From JAVKBW01 sp964352715 (GTDB lineage: Bacteria; Pseudomonadota; Alphaproteobacteria; UBA8366; Aestuariispiraceae), in contig CAYGSU010000080.1 in NCBI GenBank assembly GCA_964352715.1, positions 1 through 15,583 on the forward strand: a DNA stretch of 15,583 nt. Direction: 5' to 3'. The notes beneath the pieces were generated by a model. It did no database searches. It was not told where the DNA came from and saw nothing but the letters and a program-made list of their open reading frames with translations. Every line of letters begins with the position of its first letter. Within the stretch, counting starts at the first letter, position 1. Shown piece by piece: positions 13,767 to 15,583 of the stretch. The position numbers were made by a program, and so were the translations under genes.

Positions 13767-14242
13767 CCGGCAAAACACGGATGTTCTGGCTGGTGTTCGG
13801 CGCCGTGGCCGCCACGTTGGTTGGCATCGCGCTTTATCTGCCTGCCTCCGGCCTGCTGGAGGGCGAAAAACCCGATGCAGCGGCAAGCGCCGAGACGATT
13901 GCTCTTGGCAAGAAACTCTACATCGACAACTGCCTTTCCTGTCACGGCGACAAGCTGCAGGGACAGCCGAACTGGAAAATTCGCAAGGCCGACGGAAAAC
14001 TGCCAGCCCCGCCGCATGATGAAACCGGCCATACCTGGCACCATCCCGATCAGGTGCTGTTCGATCTGACCAAGTACGGTCCGGCGGCGATGGCGGGGCA
14101 GGGCTATCAAAGCGACATGCCGGGTTATGAGGGTATTCTGAGCGACGACGAAATCCGCGCTGTGCTGAACTATATCAAGAGCACCTGGCCCGAGGAGATA
14201 CGCCGGGAACAGGAACGGCGGACCAGAGAAATGGGAAATTAG
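13763..14242 (+). CDS. Membrane-anchored c-type cytochrome
   Basis: A 159-residue protein with one amino-terminal membrane helix (about 7-27) and a periplasmic cytochrome c domain. Heme is attached at CLSCH (Cys57, Cys60, His61); the likely axial Met is Met119 in SDMPGYEGILSDDEI, followed by the closing helix IRAVLNYIKSTW. This matches class I cytochrome c. The proposed start is TTG at 13763, overlapping the ATPase stop as TTGA with AAGGGG about 9 bases upstream. ATG at 13781 (residue 7) is a fair alternative and would still keep the helix. Placed between a copper pump and a multicopper oxidase, it may accept electrons from Cu+ oxidation or pass them on. That role is inference from position only. 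Its carboxyl end is charged (RREQERRTREMGN). Confidence 0.9.
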   Translation: MTGKTRMFWLVFGAVAATLVGIALYLPASGLLEGEKPDAAASAETIALGKKLYIDNCLSCHGDKLQGQPNWKIRKADGKLPAPPHDETGHTWHHPDQVLFDLTKYGPAAMAGQGYQSDMPGYEGILSDDEIRAVLNYIKSTWPEEIRREQERRTREMGN

Positions 14243-14244
14243 GG

Positions 14245-15583
14245 ATGACGGTCGACCGGCGAAATCTCCTGAAAACCGGCGTGGCGGCGGCTGCGCTGCC
14301 GCTGCTTGGGTCAAACATCGCAACGGCGGCGAACAGGCTTCGGCTGAACGCCGTGCCGGCGGACGGTTTTCTGATGGGCGAGGAAAGCGGGCCGGCGCGC
14401 TTGTGGACCTACAATGGCGTCAATCCGGGGCCTGAAATCCGTATCCGGCGCGGCGACCGTCTGACGATAGATGTCAGCAACGATCTGCCGCAGGGCACCA
14501 GCGTTCACTGGCACGGCATCCGCATCGACAACGCCATGGATGGCGTTTCCGGCCTGACGCAGAAGCCGATTGAACCGGGTGCGGCGTTTTCCTACGATTT
14601 TGTAGTGCCCGATGCGGGCACCTACTGGTATCACCCCCATAACCGGACCTGGGAACAGATGGCGCGCGGCCTTTACGGGCCGTTGATCGTCGAGGAAGAC
14701 GAGCCTTATCCGGTCGATACCGAGCAAACCCTGATTGTCGATGACTGGCGGCTCAACGAAGACGGAACGCTGAACGAGGAGACGTTCGGCAACGGAATGG
14801 ACTGGAGCCATGCCGGCCGGCTGGGAAACTGGGCGACCGTCAACGGTGTGTCGAAGCCCGTCTATGCATTCGCATCGAAGGCGCGGGTTCGCCTTCGGTT
14901 GATCAATGCATCGAATGCCCGGATCATTCCGTTGACGCTGGGTGACCTGCCGGCAACCTTGATCGCGGTGGACGGTCAGCCGCTGGGTACGCCCGAACGG
15001 CTGGACCCGGCATCGCCGCTTCAGCTTGCGCCGGCGCAGCGCGCCGATGTGGTGATCGACATGTCGGGTCCGGGCGCGCTTTCGGTGCCAGTCGGTGACG
15101 GCGAAACGAAGATTGCCTCCTTCCCCGCCAGTGACGTCGTTGCCGATTCCGGCCTGTCAGAAATGCCGGTACCGGCGCTGCCGGGCAACGACCTGCCAAC
15201 TCCTGATCTCGACGGGAGCCAATCCGTGACGCTTTCAATGCAGGGCGGCGCGATGCGATGGCTGGACTCGGCACGCTACAAGGGCGAGGTTCTGGACGGT
15301 CAGGCGCTTGCTCAACAGGGCCAGTACTGGTCTTTCAACGGTCAGGCGGGCATGACCGATGCGCCGCTGTTCACCACCGCTGCCGGCCGCAGCGTTGTCG
15401 TCGACATGATCAACGATACGCGCTGGCCGCATGCCATGCATTTTCACGGTCATCATTTCCGGGAAGTTTCGGCCGGCCCGCCCGGTCCCTGGCGCGATAC
15501 GCTGCTGATCGACCCGGAGGACCGTAAACGCATCGCCTTCGTCGCCGACAATCCCGGTAAATGGATGATTCACTGCCATATGC
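14245..15583 (+). CDS. Tat-exported multicopper oxidase, 3' end outside window
   Basis: The frame opens at the ATG at 14245, 2 bases after the cytochrome stop, and runs 446 codons to the window edge without a stop. The amino end MTVDRRNLLKTGVAAAALPL is a twin-arginine signal, so the protein is exported folded. Copper ligands seen: HWHG (His88, His90), WYHPH (His130, His132), HAMHFHGHH from His396, and HCHM at 443-446, where the window ends. That leaves only a short carboxyl piece missing, probably including the last type 1 ligands. Between residues 96 and 106 lies DNAMDGVSGLT, similar to the linker of CueO/SufI-like oxidases. No Met-rich insert is seen in the part present. Likely periplasmic cuprous oxidase, possibly paired with the cytochrome. 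A laccase-type phenol oxidase is the alternative. Confidence 0.92.
   Translation, partial: MTVDRRNLLKTGVAAAALPLLGSNIATAANRLRLNAVPADGFLMGEESGPARLWTYNGVNPGPEIRIRRGDRLTIDVSNDLPQGTSVHWHGIRIDNAMDGVSGLTQKPIEPGAAFSYDFVVPDAGTYWYHPHNRTWEQMARGLYGPLIVEEDEPYPVDTEQTLIVDDWRLNEDGTLNEETFGNGMDWSHAGRLGNWATVNGVSKPVYAFASKARVRLRLINASNARIIPLTLGDLPATLIAVDGQPLGTPERLDPASPLQLAPAQRADVVIDMSGPGALSVPVGDGETKIASFPASDVVADSGLSEMPVPALPGNDLPTPDLDGSQSVTLSMQGGAMRWLDSARYKGEVLDGQALAQQGQYWSFNGQAGMTDAPLFTTAAGRSVVVDMINDTRWPHAMHFHGHHFREVSAGPPGPWRDTLLIDPEDRKRIAFVADNPGKWMIHCHM

Overview
The window looks like chromosomal DNA from a fairly GC-rich alphaproteobacterium, probably a Rhodospirillales- or Rhodobacterales-like environmental lineage. 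This rests on the codon use and gene repertoire: nitronate monooxygenase, the proline racemase family, PhyH-type oxygenases, and a CopA/CopB/CueR copper set. I could not run a search, so the placement is inference. The piece is an assembled scaffold. A 100-base run of N at 2202-2301 is flanked by two identical 55-base copies. Collapsing them restores one open gene, so the gap is almost certainly an artefact.

Left region (1-2560, all minus strand): a tight gene string, read right to left. It holds a 2-oxoglutarate/Fe(II) oxygenase (split by the N run), a nitronate monooxygenase, a small two-helix membrane protein and a GNAT acetyltransferase cut by the window edge. A short divergent gene on the plus strand (2666-3067) carries a DUF2007-like domain plus a hydrophobic, arginine-rich tail.

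Middle region (3104-7127, plus strand): a metabolic operon of an M24 (creatinase/Xaa-Pro peptidase fold) protein, a proline racemase family enzyme and a PhyH-like 2OG oxygenase, followed 116 bases later by a short-chain dehydrogenase. The first three are separated by +3 and -4 bases, so they are probably co-translated. The M24 protein has lost most metal ligands but keeps the creatinase-type histidine. The racemase-family protein has Ser and Thr where the two catalytic cysteines normally sit. Together they suggest breakdown or remodelling of a proline-, hydroxyproline- or betaine-like compound. The substrate is not known.

Right region (7133-15583): a two-armed copper detoxification locus. The minus-strand arm encodes, in transcription order, a secreted Cys/His-rich small protein, a cupredoxin, the periplasmic multicopper oxidase CopA with a Met-rich repeat, the outer-membrane protein CopB, and the copper sensor CueR. 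The plus-strand arm encodes a Cu+ P1B-type ATPase with YHS-YHS-HMBD amino-terminal domains, a membrane-anchored c-type cytochrome and a second (Tat-type) multicopper oxidase that runs off the window. A textbook CueR promoter (19-base spacer, dyad TTCCAG-N3-CTGGAA) sits just upstream of the ATPase. The implied logic is that CueR senses cytoplasmic Cu+, the ATPase exports it to the periplasm, and the oxidases and small copper binders oxidise or hold it there.

I saw no rRNA, tRNA, CRISPR array or insertion sequence. I did not find a clearly new biological system. The least explained items are the M24/racemase/oxygenase operon, with its altered active sites, and the Cys-rich secreted protein of the copper locus.
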